A stretch of DNA of 64,000 bases, taken from contig NC_020813.1 of the NCBI RefSeq assembly GCF_000348725.1, forward strand, positions 1,836,248-1,900,247, given 5' to 3'. This document shows positions 19,402-28,554 of this stretch, piece by piece. The position numbers and the translations under genes were made by a program. This DNA comes from Pseudobdellovibrio exovorus JSS. GTDB taxonomy: Bacteria; Bdellovibrionota; Bdellovibrionia; Bdellovibrionales; Bdellovibrionaceae. The notes under the pieces were generated by a model, which saw only the letters and a program-made list of their open reading frames with translations, made no database searches and was not told the origin of the DNA. Position 1 is the stretch's first letter. Each line of letters opens with the position of its first letter.

Positions 19402-20910
19402 TTAGAATTCTAAAGGTCCTACCGCTTTTTCTACTGCTAATAATAGAGTGCGGTTCTGAATCAATTGACGAATTTTTTCGACGTCTTTTGCAAAAATACG
19501 ATCTTCTTTGGCAAATGGAACTTCTTTACGAACACTTTCATAGGCCGCAAAAACTCCTGCAGTCGGCTTTAAAGGAGCTAACATATCTAAAGCCTGTGTC
19601 GCGGATAGAAACTCCATCGCCACAACATTCTGTGCATTTTTAACAATTTGTGAAAATTTACGTGAAGCAATTGTTCCCATTGAAACGTGATCTTCTTTTT
19701 CTGCCGATGTCGGCATAGAGTCCACGCTGGCAGGGTGAGCTAATACTTTATTTTCACTGACCAAGCTGGCACTCGCCACTTGCACAATCATGTGTCCTGA
19801 ATTCAAGCCGCCATTCGGAGCTAAAAATGGAGGAAGCTCACTCATCTGAGTCGAAATAAATTTTGAAATACGCTCATGGGAAATACTAGCTAAGGACGAT
19901 ACCGCAATAGCCGCAAAATCAAGAGCATGGGCTACTGGCATTCCATGGAAATTACCACAGGATAAGATCTTTTTTGCTTCAGAAAAAACCAATGGATTAT
20001 CTGTGCTCGAATTGGCCTCTGTTTCTAAAACTTTAATAGCATAAGATAATGCCATCTTGGTCGCGCCATGAACCGCAGGCATACAACGCAAAGAATAGGC
20101 ATCTTGTACACGTGGATCATTCACCGCGTGGCTTTCTGAAATTTCGCTTTTAACATCCATCACTTTCATTAAATTGCGAGCTGTAGGAGCCTCTCCAGCA
20201 TGGGGACGTGCTGCTGAAATCAATGGATCAAAGGGACCTCTTGAGCCGCGCAGTCCTTCGAGCGATGTAGCTCCGGCGATATCTGCCAACTTCACAAGGT
20301 CACGGGCTTCATACAATGCTAAAAGACCAACCGCTGTCATCACCTGACATCCATTGATCAAAGACAATCCCTCTTTAGCCTTTAACTCTAAAGGTTTAAC
20401 ACCTTTTAAACTCTCGCCCCAGACTTCTCCTTCGCCAATTAAAGCCAAAGCTAAATGAGACAATGGAGCTAAGTCACCACTAGCCCCCACACTGCCCTGT
20501 TGAGGAATAACAGGAATCACATCGTGATTTAAAAATTCTAAAATTTTTTCAATCACGTCGATGCGAACGCCGCTATGACCTCTAGCTAAGGTATTCGCGC
20601 GTAAGATCATCATCGCTTTCGATTGCAATTTTGTGAATGGCTCGCCGATCCCCATAGAGTGAGACCGGATTAAATTACGCTGTAATTGCTCAATTTCAGA
20701 ATCAGAAATGCGAACAGAAGAAAAGGCACCAAAACCAGTGTTCACACCATACATCACATCGCCATTTTGAATGCGGCCTTCGATGTAATCACGGGAAGCC
20801 TTGATGCGAGTTTTCGCATCGCTGGCTAGTTCGAATTTTCCTTCTTCGTAAGTCATTTCATATAAAGAATCGATGGTGATCGAATGTCCGTCTAAGATAA
20901 ATTTTTTCAT
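19402..20910 (-). CDS. hutH: Histidine ammonia-lyase
   Basis: The 502-residue protein is histidase, which deaminates L-histidine to urocanate. The Ala-Ser-Gly triad that forms the MIO electrophile is visible in QGSVGASGDLAPLSHLAL near residue 140. Other hallmarks are YGVNTGFGAFSSVRI near the start, QDAYSLRCMPAVHGA, and NSSTDNPLVFSEAKKILSCGNFHGMPVA. It is the last gene of a same-strand run lptG-def-fmt-rpe-hutH, beginning 13 bases after rpe ends, an unusual place for a catabolic gene. HutU and hutI lie further along on the same strand. Confidence 0.97.
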   Translation of the reverse strand: MKKFILDGHSITIDSLYEMTYEEGKFELASDAKTRIKASRDYIEGRIQNGDVMYGVNTGFGAFSSVRISDSEIEQLQRNLIRSHSMGIGEPFTKLQSKAMMILRANTLARGHSGVRIDVIEKILEFLNHDVIPVIPQQGSVGASGDLAPLSHLALALIGEGEVWGESLKGVKPLELKAKEGLSLINGCQVMTAVGLLALYEARDLVKLADIAGATSLEGLRGSRGPFDPLISAARPHAGEAPTARNLMKVMDVKSEISESHAVNDPRVQDAYSLRCMPAVHGATKMALSYAIKVLETEANSSTDNPLVFSEAKKILSCGNFHGMPVAHALDFAAIAVSSLASISHERISKFISTQMSELPPFLAPNGGLNSGHMIVQVASASLVSENKVLAHPASVDSMPTSAEKEDHVSMGTIASRKFSQIVKNAQNVVAMEFLSATQALDMLAPLKPTAGVFAAYESVRKEVPFAKEDRIFAKDVEKIRQLIQNRTLLLAVEKAVGPLEF

Positions 20911-20923
20911 ATAATGATCACTC

Positions 20924-21604
20924 CTATTTCAACGCTTGAATATTTTGACGATAGTTTTCGACTGTCTTTTCGCCTTTAAAAACAGCGCTACCCGCAACCA
21001 GCACATCGGCTCCAGCAGCAATACATGTTTGCGCTGTTCCTGCAGCTATACCGCCATCGACTTCAATGAGGTAATTTGCCGAATTTTCTTCGCGCCAGTT
21101 TTTAAGGTCTTTAATTTTTTGCACTTGCTCTGACATAAAGCTCTGCCCGCCAAAACCCGGCTCGACTGTCATCACTAAGACAAGATCCACTAAGTGCAAG
21201 TAAGGCTTAATACTTTCTAAAGAGGTTTTAGGTCTTAATGTAATTCCGGCCTTGGCTCCAAGACTTTTGATTTTTTTCAAAGACTCTTCCAAAACATCCG
21301 TAGATTCTACATGTAAAGTCAGATAGTCACTACCAGCCGCAATAAATTGCTCGATGTAACGCTCTGGTTTTTCAATCATCAAATGAACATCCAATGGAAT
21401 TTTCGCATGGGGCTTCATCGCTTTGACAATTGGCATTCCCAACGTCAAGTTAGGCACAAAGTTGCCGTCCATCACATCTACATGTAACCAATCAGCACCG
21501 GCGTGAGTGACCTTTTCAATTTCATTTTTTAAATCGGCAAAGTCAGAAGATAAAAGGCTCGGAGCTATTTTAACATTTGAGCGCACGCTTGTATCGTTAG
21601 ACAA
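20924..21604 (-). CDS. rpe: Ribulose-phosphate 3-epimerase
   Basis: The 226-residue TIM-barrel enzyme interconverts ribulose 5-phosphate and xylulose 5-phosphate in the pentose phosphate pathway. It has KIAPSLLSSDFADLKNEI, the metal-binding LHVDVMDGNFVPNLT, DVHLMIEKPE and VLVMTVEPGFGGQSF, and EVDGGI near the end. The best start is a TTG at 21604 that overlaps the fmt stop by eight bases and has an AAGGGGG site upstream; a GTG six codons later is the alternative. Translational coupling with fmt is likely. Confidence 0.95.
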   Translation of the reverse strand: MSNDTSVRSNVKIAPSLLSSDFADLKNEIEKVTHAGADWLHVDVMDGNFVPNLTLGMPIVKAMKPHAKIPLDVHLMIEKPERYIEQFIAAGSDYLTLHVESTDVLEESLKKIKSLGAKAGITLRPKTSLESIKPYLHLVDLVLVMTVEPGFGGQSFMSEQVQKIKDLKNWREENSANYLIEVDGGIAAGTAQTCIAAGADVLVAGSAVFKGEKTVENYRQNIQALK

Positions 21605-22541
21605 ACATGTCCCCCTTTTTAAGAGTGTTCGCTTTTAAAAAATCCGAAACAGCCAAGCGTGATTTCGATTCCGGCTGTACTTCGAGCAGTGCTAAGACTC
21701 CCGAAGCGGTTTGTATATGGACTTCATGGTCTAATAAATTCACGATATGGCCTGCAACTCCTGTCGTATTCAAATCCACTACACGAGTGCGATGAATTTT
21801 CAGCCTTTTACCTTGAAACATGATATAAGTCCCCGGCCCCATAGTGAAGGCACGGACGCGGTCATGGATTGTCTTTGCCGCTAGATTCCAGCTTAATAAA
21901 CTTTCTTCTTTTTCAATTTTGGCAGCATAAGTCACTTTGGACTCATCTTGTTCCGTCAAGGCAATTTCCCCGCGCACATAGCGAATTAAGTCTTCAGCTA
22001 ATAACTCGCACCCTAAAATGGCTAAGCGGTCATACAACTGTGTCGCGGTGATGGCGTCATCTAGATCGACTTTGCGTTCACCAATGACAGCTCCCGCATC
22101 TAACTTCTTCACCATTTTCTGCAAGCAGACACCTGTTTCTGTATCTCCGGCCTCGATAGATCTTTGAATGGGAGCCGCCCCACGCCATAACGGCAATAAG
22201 CTTCCATGAACATTCACGGCGCCATGGGGGAAACTATCTAAAAACTCCTGTGATAAAATCTGTCCAAAAGCCACAACGACGGCAACATCAGCCTTCCATG
22301 CTTTGATCTGCTCGAAAACCTCAGGCTCTTTACGTAAATTTTCTGGAGTTAATACAGGCAATTGATGCTCTGTCGCCAGCACTTTCACCGCAGATGGTGT
22401 GAGTTGCATTTTTCGTCCAGCAGGACGATCCGGTTGAGTCACCACACCAACAACGTGATAATTTTTATCAGCTAGCAACGCTTTTAAATGTGTCGCCGCA
22501 AAGTCAGGTGTCCCTAAAAAACAGACGCGAACGGGGCTCAT
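21597..22541 (-). CDS. fmt: Methionyl-tRNA formyltransferase
   Basis: The 314-residue protein formylates initiator Met-tRNA using 10-formyl-THF. The N-terminal formyltransferase fold has VCFLGTPDFAATHLKALL and the THF-binding and catalytic block NVHGSLLPLWRGAAPIQRSIEAGDTETG with the conserved Asn, His and Asp. The C-terminal OB-like domain binds tRNA. Its start overlaps the def stop by four bases, the classic def-fmt pair. Confidence 0.97.
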   Translation of the reverse strand: MSPVRVCFLGTPDFAATHLKALLADKNYHVVGVVTQPDRPAGRKMQLTPSAVKVLATEHQLPVLTPENLRKEPEVFEQIKAWKADVAVVVAFGQILSQEFLDSFPHGAVNVHGSLLPLWRGAAPIQRSIEAGDTETGVCLQKMVKKLDAGAVIGERKVDLDDAITATQLYDRLAILGCELLAEDLIRYVRGEIALTEQDESKVTYAAKIEKEESLLSWNLAAKTIHDRVRAFTMGPGTYIMFQGKRLKIHRTRVVDLNTTGVAGHIVNLLDHEVHIQTASGVLALLEVQPESKSRLAVSDFLKANTLKKGDMFV

Positions 22542-23143
22542 GCCTTAACAGGATCTTTCTTTCGCTCAGATCTTTTAGCCGCTAGCTCTTCACGTGTTGG
22601 ATAGCCGCTCTTTTTGATTTGATTTTTAATACGATTACTTTTTGTAAAGCTGATGTGATCAATAAAAAGCGTTCCCGCTAAATGATCCATTTCGTGTTGA
22701 ATACAAATGGCCAATAGACCATCGGTCACCAAGTGAAACTCTTTGCCATCAACATCGTAAGCTTTCACTTCGATTTTTTCGTAGCGTTCTACTGTTTCAT
22801 AAAAACTGGGGACAGAAAGACAGCCTTCATCAAAAGTAGTCTTACCTTCACCTTTGATGATCTCTGGATTAATCAGAATCAAGGGCTGTTTGATTTTCTT
22901 TTCTAGTTCTGTTTGATCGTCATTTTCATAACGTGAACTTTCGGGATCACGCGGACGTGTATCGATGACCAATACCTGAAGTAATTCCCCCACTTGAGGT
23001 GCAGCTAAACCAATACCGCTAGCGTCGTACATTGTTTCCAACATATCTTCCACTAACTTTTTAAGTTTAGGGCCAAATTCAGTAACAGGCTGAGAAACCT
23101 CGCGCAGTATGGGATTGGGGTAGGTCAAAATCTCTAATTTCAT
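22538..23143 (-). CDS. def: Peptide deformylase
   Basis: The 201-residue metalloenzyme removes the formyl group from nascent proteins. All three family motifs are present: GIGLAAPQVG (residues 43-52), EGCLSVPS with the metal-binding cysteine, and QHEMDHLAG with the HExxH metal and catalytic residues. A moderately long insertion (TRPRDPESSRYENDDQTELEKK) and a basic C-terminal tail make it longer than the E. coli enzyme. It is coupled to fmt and follows the lptG-like gene by 17 bases. Confidence 0.97.
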   Translation of the reverse strand: MKLEILTYPNPILREVSQPVTEFGPKLKKLVEDMLETMYDASGIGLAAPQVGELLQVLVIDTRPRDPESSRYENDDQTELEKKIKQPLILINPEIIKGEGKTTFDEGCLSVPSFYETVERYEKIEVKAYDVDGKEFHLVTDGLLAICIQHEMDHLAGTLFIDHISFTKSNRIKNQIKKSGYPTREELAAKRSERKKDPVKA

Positions 23144-23160
23144 AGCTTATTTTTAGACGA

Positions 23161-24246
23161 TTAACGATTTGAGCGCAACAACAAGAATATCCCTAAAGCC
23201 ATCATAGCCACATTGGGCATCCATGCAGCAAGCACAGGAGCTAATTGCCCATGTTGTCCCATCGTCTGCGATGTACTGTAGGTAATCCAATACACCACCA
23301 CAAGGCCAATACTGATACCGACATTCTTCACCATGCCGCCACCACCGCGCGCCTGCCCTACACAGAATGGAAGTGCTAGAAGACTCATCACCAGACCCGC
23401 AAGGGCAAAACTGAACTTGGTATGGAAGTCCACCTCATAACGAATGGTGTCCAAACCCGCTTCCTTATTTTTTGCAATAAAACGTGACAGTTCTGCTTGC
23501 GTGAGTAGATCTGAAGTCTGTCCTGTGCTTCGCAAATCCTGAGCATCTTCCGTCATCACAATCGTTTTTTCGACAAAGCGATCATTTAAAGGGAAGCTCG
23601 AAGACTGATCAAAAACGGTCACTGTTCCATGCTTTAAAATCCATTGGCGTCCATTCATTAAAACCGAATCTGCCGTGAGCATTTGCACTAAATCCCACTT
23701 GTCATTGAAGAAATAAAGCGTCAGACCTTGCGCTTTATTTCCATCTGTATTGAGTGTTTTAATGTTGAAAATAGAGTTCTTTGATCGATACCAAATTTTA
23801 TTCGTCTTAATCGTTTGGAAGCGGCCCGGAGTTCGCTCCATGTCATTGTAATAAATGAAATTTTTCTGACGACTGAACGCCGGCATCAGTTGATCACTTA
23901 AATAATATGAAAAGATGCTCAATACAAAAATTGAAAGAAAGATCACGCGCGAGATACGGAACAAACTCATCCCCGACGCGAATAAGGCCACCAACTCACT
24001 GCCCTTGTTCAGCGATGAAATCGTCATAACCGTGCCTACCACACAGGCAATAGGAAGCATCCTGTAAATGATCTCGGGAGCATAAACAGCGTAGTATTGC
24101 AGAATAACTGCCGTGTTGATCTCTTTGTACTTCACCAGCGTCGTCATCGCATCGGTCGCTAAGAATAAGGTTAAAAAGATCAAAAGGGCCGCCATAAAGG
24201 CTGACCAAAAGATTCCTAGAAGATAACGATCAATTCGAGCAAACAT
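23161..24246 (-). CDS. LptF/LptG (YjgP/YjgQ) family lipopolysaccharide export permease
   Basis: The 361-residue membrane protein has the six-helix arrangement of LptF/LptG: three helices at the N-terminus (FWSAFMAALLIFLTLFLATDAM, YAVYAPEIIYRMLPIACVVGTVM, RVIFLSIFVLSIFSYYL), a periplasmic beta-jellyroll domain of about 170 residues (KIWYRSKNSIFNI, GRQWILKHGTVTVFD), then three C-terminal helices. With LptB it extracts LPS from the inner membrane and passes it to LptC/A. The EltsLLASGMS-like ELVALFASGMSLFRI segment is the cytoplasmic coupling region. LptG is more likely than LptF, but one gene alone does not settle this. Confidence 0.85.
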   Translation of the reverse strand: MFARIDRYLLGIFWSAFMAALLIFLTLFLATDAMTTLVKYKEINTAVILQYYAVYAPEIIYRMLPIACVVGTVMTISSLNKGSELVALFASGMSLFRISRVIFLSIFVLSIFSYYLSDQLMPAFSRQKNFIYYNDMERTPGRFQTIKTNKIWYRSKNSIFNIKTLNTDGNKAQGLTLYFFNDKWDLVQMLTADSVLMNGRQWILKHGTVTVFDQSSSFPLNDRFVEKTIVMTEDAQDLRSTGQTSDLLTQAELSRFIAKNKEAGLDTIRYEVDFHTKFSFALAGLVMSLLALPFCVGQARGGGGMVKNVGISIGLVVVYWITYSTSQTMGQHGQLAPVLAAWMPNVAMMALGIFLLLRSNR

Positions 24247-24300
24247 CGATTTATCATGCCTTGATCTTGACTCATTTGCTATTGTGATATGTACTTAAGT

Positions 24301-25236
24301 ATGGCTTTGCGTGTCTTACTGGCAGATGAAAGCTCGACCATTAAAAAGGCGATCCAAATGGTGTTGTCTGACTATGGCGTCGAGGTGAAATCGGTTCCTA
24401 CTGGAATCGATGTGTTGTCTGTCACCCAGACCTTTCAACCGGACATTATCTTAGCCGACATCCTTTTAAACAAAAAGAATGGTTACGAAGTCTGCGCCGA
24501 AATCAAAAAGCACAATGAGACTAAAGATATCCCTGTGATTTTGATGTGGAGCAGTTTCATGCAACTGGATCCCAATCAATATGCGAAGTCCGAAGCTGAT
24601 GGCTCTATCGAAAAGCCATTCGAAGCCGAAACAATCCGTAACTTGGTTGAGCGATTAGTTCCTAAGCTTCAAACTTTCCCTTTAAAGGGTTTTTTAAATC
24701 ACCCCAATCTTCCTGATTTTGAAGAGTCCGATACTTTTGTACGCCAAAGAACAAGTTTCGCAGAAAGTGCAGAGGTTAGTAAAACTCCCACTTATCAAAT
24801 TGATGGTACCACTACAAATACTGATGTGGACGATGCCGATCAGTTTGCTAAAGTGAATCTAAATCCAGTGAAGCCAGTCCCTGAAACGGATGAGTGGAGT
24901 GCGGCTCCGACAAATCAATTCGTCATCGAGACTGAAAACTTCGGAGACTTTGAAGAAGTTAAAGTGATCAACTCAAAAGGTGATGACTCTACGGATTTAC
25001 AGCAAAAGCTGAATGATCAGGTGCGCACTTATTTACAAGACTCCCCTGTTGCCAGTCATAAAGCCCAAAGTACATTACAGCAAAAAAACCACTCTAGTTT
25101 TGACGAACAATTAATGCGCGAAGAAATTCGCCATATCGCCGAAAGAATCTGCTGGCAGGTTATTCCTGAAATCACGGAAAAAATAGTCCGTGAAGAACTA
25201 GCCAAGCTTATGCAGGGAATTGAAAAGAACACATGA
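24301..25236 (+). CDS. Response regulator with conserved C-terminal helix
   Basis: The ATG at 24301 is preferred to one four codons earlier because the receiver core starts right after it. The 311-residue protein has an N-terminal receiver domain (VLLADESSTIKKAIQMVL, phospho-acceptor Asp in DIILADILL, and the K of SIEKPFE), a long acidic, low-complexity linker, and a C-terminal helix IAERICWQVIPEITEKIVREELAKL. That tail is a familiar feature of receiver proteins in delta-like bacteria and is not a DNA-binding domain. It therefore probably signals by protein contact. It overlaps nadC by four bases and leads an operon nadC-birA-thioredoxin-like-GyrI-like. Confidence 0.82.
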   Translation: MALRVLLADESSTIKKAIQMVLSDYGVEVKSVPTGIDVLSVTQTFQPDIILADILLNKKNGYEVCAEIKKHNETKDIPVILMWSSFMQLDPNQYAKSEADGSIEKPFEAETIRNLVERLVPKLQTFPLKGFLNHPNLPDFEESDTFVRQRTSFAESAEVSKTPTYQIDGTTTNTDVDDADQFAKVNLNPVKPVPETDEWSAAPTNQFVIETENFGDFEEVKVINSKGDDSTDLQQKLNDQVRTYLQDSPVASHKAQSTLQQKNHSSFDEQLMREEIRHIAERICWQVIPEITEKIVREELAKLMQGIEKNT

Positions 25237-26057
25237 CAACTTTAGATCTTATTAAAGCCGCGTTGAAAGAGGACATGCCCTCAGGTGATGTCACGACCGA
25301 ATCTTTAGCAATGAAACCGAAGATGGGGGAAGCCCTTCTTAAAGCCAAGGAAGACCTAGTTCTTTCGGGAGCCAATGCTTTTGAAGAGACCATTCTATTT
25401 ATGGAGCCCCAAGCCCGCGTTAAGTGGCAATTCAATGAGGGTGACCTTGTCTACAAAGGACAAAACATCTGCTCTATCGAAGGTGATCTTTTACAAGTGC
25501 TGAAAGCGGAACGTGTGGCTTTGAACTTCTTGGGCCGCCTATCTGGTATCGCCACTTTGACTCGAAAATTTGTAAAAGAAGTTGAAGGCACACAAACTAA
25601 AATTTTAGATACTCGCAAGACAACTCCGCTACTACGTGAACTAGAAAAACGTGCCGTTCAACATGGTGGTGGTTTAAATCATCGCTTTAATTTGTCCGAT
25701 GCTATTCTAGTCAAAGACAACCACATCACCTTAATGGGCGGAATTTCAAAAGCTGTTGAGCGTATTCGTCAATACAGCAAGCTCCCTTTAGAGGTAGAAG
25801 CGTCTAACCTTGAACAGGTACGTGAATGTGTTTCATTAAATGTCGAGCGTATTTTATTAGACAATATGGACAATGCCACTTTAACTATGGCCTTAGAACT
25901 TATTCCTAAAACAATTCGCACAGAGGCCAGTGGCAATATGTCCTTAACTCGAGTCAAATCTGTGGCGCAATTAGGTGTGGATTTTATCTCGGTTGGCGCA
26001 TTGACTCACTCGGCTCCAACTGCGGATGTCAGCCTGCTCTTTGACTGGGGAACATAA
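25233..26057 (+). CDS. nadC: Nicotinate-nucleotide pyrophosphorylase (carboxylating)
   Basis: The 274-residue enzyme makes nicotinate mononucleotide from quinolinate and PRPP in NAD synthesis. Signatures are EDMPSGDVTTES at the start, AERVALNFLGRLSGIAT, and the catalytic ILDTRKTTPLLRELEKRAVQHGGGLNHRFNLSDAILVKDNH. The barrel ends in ISVGALTHSAPTADVSL. The gene overlaps both neighbours (ATGA with the response regulator, TAATG with birA), so it is translated in a coupled operon. Confidence 0.97.
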   Translation: MTTLDLIKAALKEDMPSGDVTTESLAMKPKMGEALLKAKEDLVLSGANAFEETILFMEPQARVKWQFNEGDLVYKGQNICSIEGDLLQVLKAERVALNFLGRLSGIATLTRKFVKEVEGTQTKILDTRKTTPLLRELEKRAVQHGGGLNHRFNLSDAILVKDNHITLMGGISKAVERIRQYSKLPLEVEASNLEQVRECVSLNVERILLDNMDNATLTMALELIPKTIRTEASGNMSLTRVKSVAQLGVDFISVGALTHSAPTADVSLLFDWGT

Positions 26058-26809
26058 TGCAAGACTCACCTTTAAGTGATATCCGTATCGGTCAAGTTAC
26101 CGCTCAATGGGCTAAAGCTCAAAAAATTTCGTCACAGTACTTTCCTAAAATTGACAGTACGAATTTAAAAGCTAAAACAGAAGCTTTCTCGGAAGAAGCT
26201 TTTAATGAACATTTAATTCTGTATGTAACTGATCACCAAACCGCAGGACGCGGGCGTGGACAGAATACATGGAGTGATGCCGGAAGCGGATCACAACTTC
26301 TTTCCACATGGTCGTTTATGTTAGAGCAAGCTCTACATCCGACAGCGGCTCCAATGATGGGACTGGCTCTGTATCGCGCGGCTGTGGCGACATGGCCCTT
26401 CTTAGAATGGAATTTAAAAGCTCCGAATGATTTATATATCGGCAACAAAAAAGTAGCTGGCTTGCTTTTAGAAAGCCTTTCTCAAGGGTCAGACCACCGA
26501 TTACTTGTGGGACTTGGGCTTAATGTGATTTCTTCACCTGAGAATGTCTCTACTGCAACTTCATTAGTTCACGAGCTGCCAGAATCGGTACCTTTACTCG
26601 CTGAAGACTGGATTGCATTCTTAGAAAGACTTGTTTTCGAGATGTCATTTTCTTTACAGCTGGCACATGAAGCGATGAATAGTACTAGCACGCAAGCGCT
26701 GCTACACGCCCTCAATAAACACCCTCTTTTAAAAGAACAGTACACAGCCTTAGATCAGAATGGAAACTTAAGTACCCCATCAAAACAGATCTCTTGGATG
26801 GAGTTATAA
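26057..26809 (+). CDS. birA: Biotin--protein ligase (catalytic domain only)
   Basis: The 250-residue protein has the biotin ligase core: DSTNLKAKT, the adenylate-binding DHQTAGRGRGQNTWSDAGSG, KAPNDLYIGNKKVAGLLLES and a short C-terminal domain. It activates biotin and attaches it to the acceptor lysine of carboxylases such as acetyl-CoA carboxylase. There is no N-terminal HTH, so it should be the mono-functional type that does not repress biotin synthesis. Its start overlaps the nadC stop (TAATG). Confidence 0.9.
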   Translation: MQDSPLSDIRIGQVTAQWAKAQKISSQYFPKIDSTNLKAKTEAFSEEAFNEHLILYVTDHQTAGRGRGQNTWSDAGSGSQLLSTWSFMLEQALHPTAAPMMGLALYRAAVATWPFLEWNLKAPNDLYIGNKKVAGLLLESLSQGSDHRLLVGLGLNVISSPENVSTATSLVHELPESVPLLAEDWIAFLERLVFEMSFSLQLAHEAMNSTSTQALLHALNKHPLLKEQYTALDQNGNLSTPSKQISWMEL

Positions 26810-26821
26810 TAAGGAGCTTTC

Positions 26822-27373
26822 ATGCCTATCTACACACCGGAAGTAAATGAGTTTGGCCAAGATATTCCTAACTTCTCTTTACCAGCAACGGATGGAAAGA
26901 CTTATTCGCAATCTCAGTTTATAAATGGAAAACCATTGGTGGTGATGTTTATCTGTAACCACTGCCCCTACGTACAAGCTATTGAAGATCGCCTGATTAC
27001 TTTAGGACATGATCTGAAAAAATTAGATATCCATGTTGTCGCGATTTGTGCAAACGATGCGATTAGCTATCCAGATGATAGTTTTGAAAATCTAAAAAAA
27101 CGCGCTGAAGAAAAAGCCTATCCTTTTGTTTATCTACACGATGAAACTCAAGAAGTAGCTAAGACATTTGGAGCGGTTTGCACTCCGGACTACTTTGTTT
27201 ATGATAACAATGCAAAGCTCGCTTATCGCGGACGCCTAGATGACTCATGGAAAGATGCATCGCAAGTTAAAACCCGCGAGCTTTACGAAGCGGTTTTAGA
27301 GCTGGCTCAAGAAAAACCAATCTCTCGCCCACAGACTCCATCTATGGGCTGTTCTATCAAGTGGGTTAAATAG
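26822..27373 (+). CDS. Thioredoxin-fold redoxin (peroxiredoxin-like 1 type)
   Basis: The 183-residue protein has an AhpC/TSA-like thioredoxin fold (DIPNFSLPATDGKTYSQSQF). Its active site is MFICNHCPYVQAIEDR, the CNHCP motif of the PRX_like1 subgroup, a CxxC that could do thiol-disulfide exchange or act as a resolving pair. A cis-proline region (AVCTPDYFVYD) and a C-terminal Cys (MGCSIKW) follow. No signal peptide is seen, so it is cytoplasmic. It lies in the same operon as nadC and birA, with an AAGGAG site before the ATG. Confidence 0.85.
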   Translation: MPIYTPEVNEFGQDIPNFSLPATDGKTYSQSQFINGKPLVVMFICNHCPYVQAIEDRLITLGHDLKKLDIHVVAICANDAISYPDDSFENLKKRAEEKAYPFVYLHDETQEVAKTFGAVCTPDYFVYDNNAKLAYRGRLDDSWKDASQVKTRELYEAVLELAQEKPISRPQTPSMGCSIKWVK

Positions 27374-27376
27374 TCT

Positions 27377-27940
27377 ATGTTAAAACATATCTTCTATGCT
27401 GTCGGATTAGGGGTCGCATTATTTTTACTTTATCTGATGCAATACACAGGTGCTTTTAAGTCAGTCACCATTCAACAAGATGAACGCGGTCCCTACACCA
27501 TTATTTATAAATCCCATGTAGGTCCCTATCATAAAATTGTCGCGAACATTCAAGAAGTTGAAAAATGGGCGCAAGAAAATGGTCTTAAATGTCGCCTGAG
27601 CTTTGGGGAATATTTTGATGATCCCTCTATCGTAGAGGAAGGTCGCTTGAACTCTCGTGGTGGTTGCTTGATTGATCCATTAGTCGAAGAAGAAAACGTA
27701 ACCTTTGAAAAATTAAAAACGAATTTACCAGAAGGCTTTCAAGCCGATGAGATCCCACAGACAAAAGCCGTTGTGGCTATTTTTTCTGGTGCGGCAGGTA
27801 TCGGTCCACTAAAAGTTTATCCAAAAGCTGAAGACTATATAAAAGAACATCGCTTGCAGAAGAAATCTTCGGTGATTGAGATCTACGAAATCTTTGATAA
27901 GAAATCGATGCAGACAACCTACATCTGGCCAGTGCATTAG
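27377..27940 (+). CDS. Membrane-anchored GyrI-like domain protein
   Basis: The 187-residue protein has one N-terminal transmembrane helix (IFYAVGLGVALFLLYLMQYTG). The soluble part follows the GyrI-like/SOUL-type fold with IIYKSHVGPYHKIVANIQEVEKWAQENGL near residue 40 and a C-terminal VIEIYEIFDKKSMQTTYIWPV, which is the ligand-binding domain arrangement seen in the AraC/BmrR effector domain and in TEX264-like proteins. It likely binds a small molecule or peptide at the membrane. There is no DNA-binding domain. It is the last gene of the nadC operon and a hairpin terminator follows. Confidence 0.7.
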   Translation: MLKHIFYAVGLGVALFLLYLMQYTGAFKSVTIQQDERGPYTIIYKSHVGPYHKIVANIQEVEKWAQENGLKCRLSFGEYFDDPSIVEEGRLNSRGGCLIDPLVEEENVTFEKLKTNLPEGFQADEIPQTKAVVAIFSGAAGIGPLKVYPKAEDYIKEHRLQKKSSVIEIYEIFDKKSMQTTYIWPVH

Positions 27941-27945
27941 AAATA

Positions 27946-27980
27946 AAAAGGCTAAATCCACCAGAATAGATTCAGCCTTA
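27946..27980. terminator. Bidirectional hairpin between convergent genes
   Basis: Near-complementary arms AAGGCTAAATC and GATTCAGCCTT enclose a ten-base loop, with an A-rich run before them, between the convergent GyrI-like and OB-fold genes. Confidence 0.6.
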
Positions 27981-27997
27981 GAATGAACATGATCTAA

Positions 27998-28417
27998 TTA
28001 TTTAACAACTTTGATATCAGCCGGAGACGTCAAGCTCATTTGTGGGCGGCTTGGCTTACTTGCATCTTTACTTTTGTACTCAGTCACAGTTCCCGTTAAG
28101 TGAACTTTTTTACCTTTGTAAGCTTTATCTAAATCTGCTTGCTGAGCTGTTGCTTCAGCCGCTTTAGAGAACTTAGCAATATCAGCCGTTTCAATAATAG
28201 CCGATACAGCTTTACGGAAGTCCTCATGAAAATTGATGTAACAACGTTTACCATCGCAAGACGTCGCCACAACAGTTCCTTCGATTGTTACTTTTTGACC
28301 GTAGTGTTTTGCCGCATCTGTATGAGGCACAACCGCTGCGTGAGCAACAACTGCATTCAAAGTGATAGCGGTGATTAATGTTAGTGTTTTTGTAATAACT
28401 GATTTAGTCAGTGACAT
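27998..28417 (-). CDS. Periplasmic OB-fold-like small protein
   Basis: The start at ATG 28417 has an AAAGGA site upstream; a longer frame to 28459 lacks it. The 139-residue product has a Sec signal peptide ending VVAHA. The mature part looks like an OB fold (KVTIEGTVVATSCDGKRCYINFHEDF ... KGKKVHLTGTVTEYKSK) with a possible disulfide between the cysteines of SCDGKRC. Such nucleotide- or ion-binding OB proteins occur in the periplasm; its ligand is not known. The gene is monocistronic and divergent from nothing. Confidence 0.6.
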   Translation of the reverse strand: MSLTKSVITKTLTLITAITLNAVVAHAAVVPHTDAAKHYGQKVTIEGTVVATSCDGKRCYINFHEDFRKAVSAIIETADIAKFSKAAEATAQQADLDKAYKGKKVHLTGTVTEYKSKDASKPSRPQMSLTSPADIKVVK

Positions 28418-28554
28418 GTTTTTTCCTTTGTTATGGGCGAAATGCCCGCTAAAAAACATGCCACTACGTTAGAAAACTGTCTAGAGGAACTCTGGTTAAG
28501 ATTCGGTTAAGCCTTAGTTATGTTAAATGACACAACCTCGACTCAACCTGAAAA

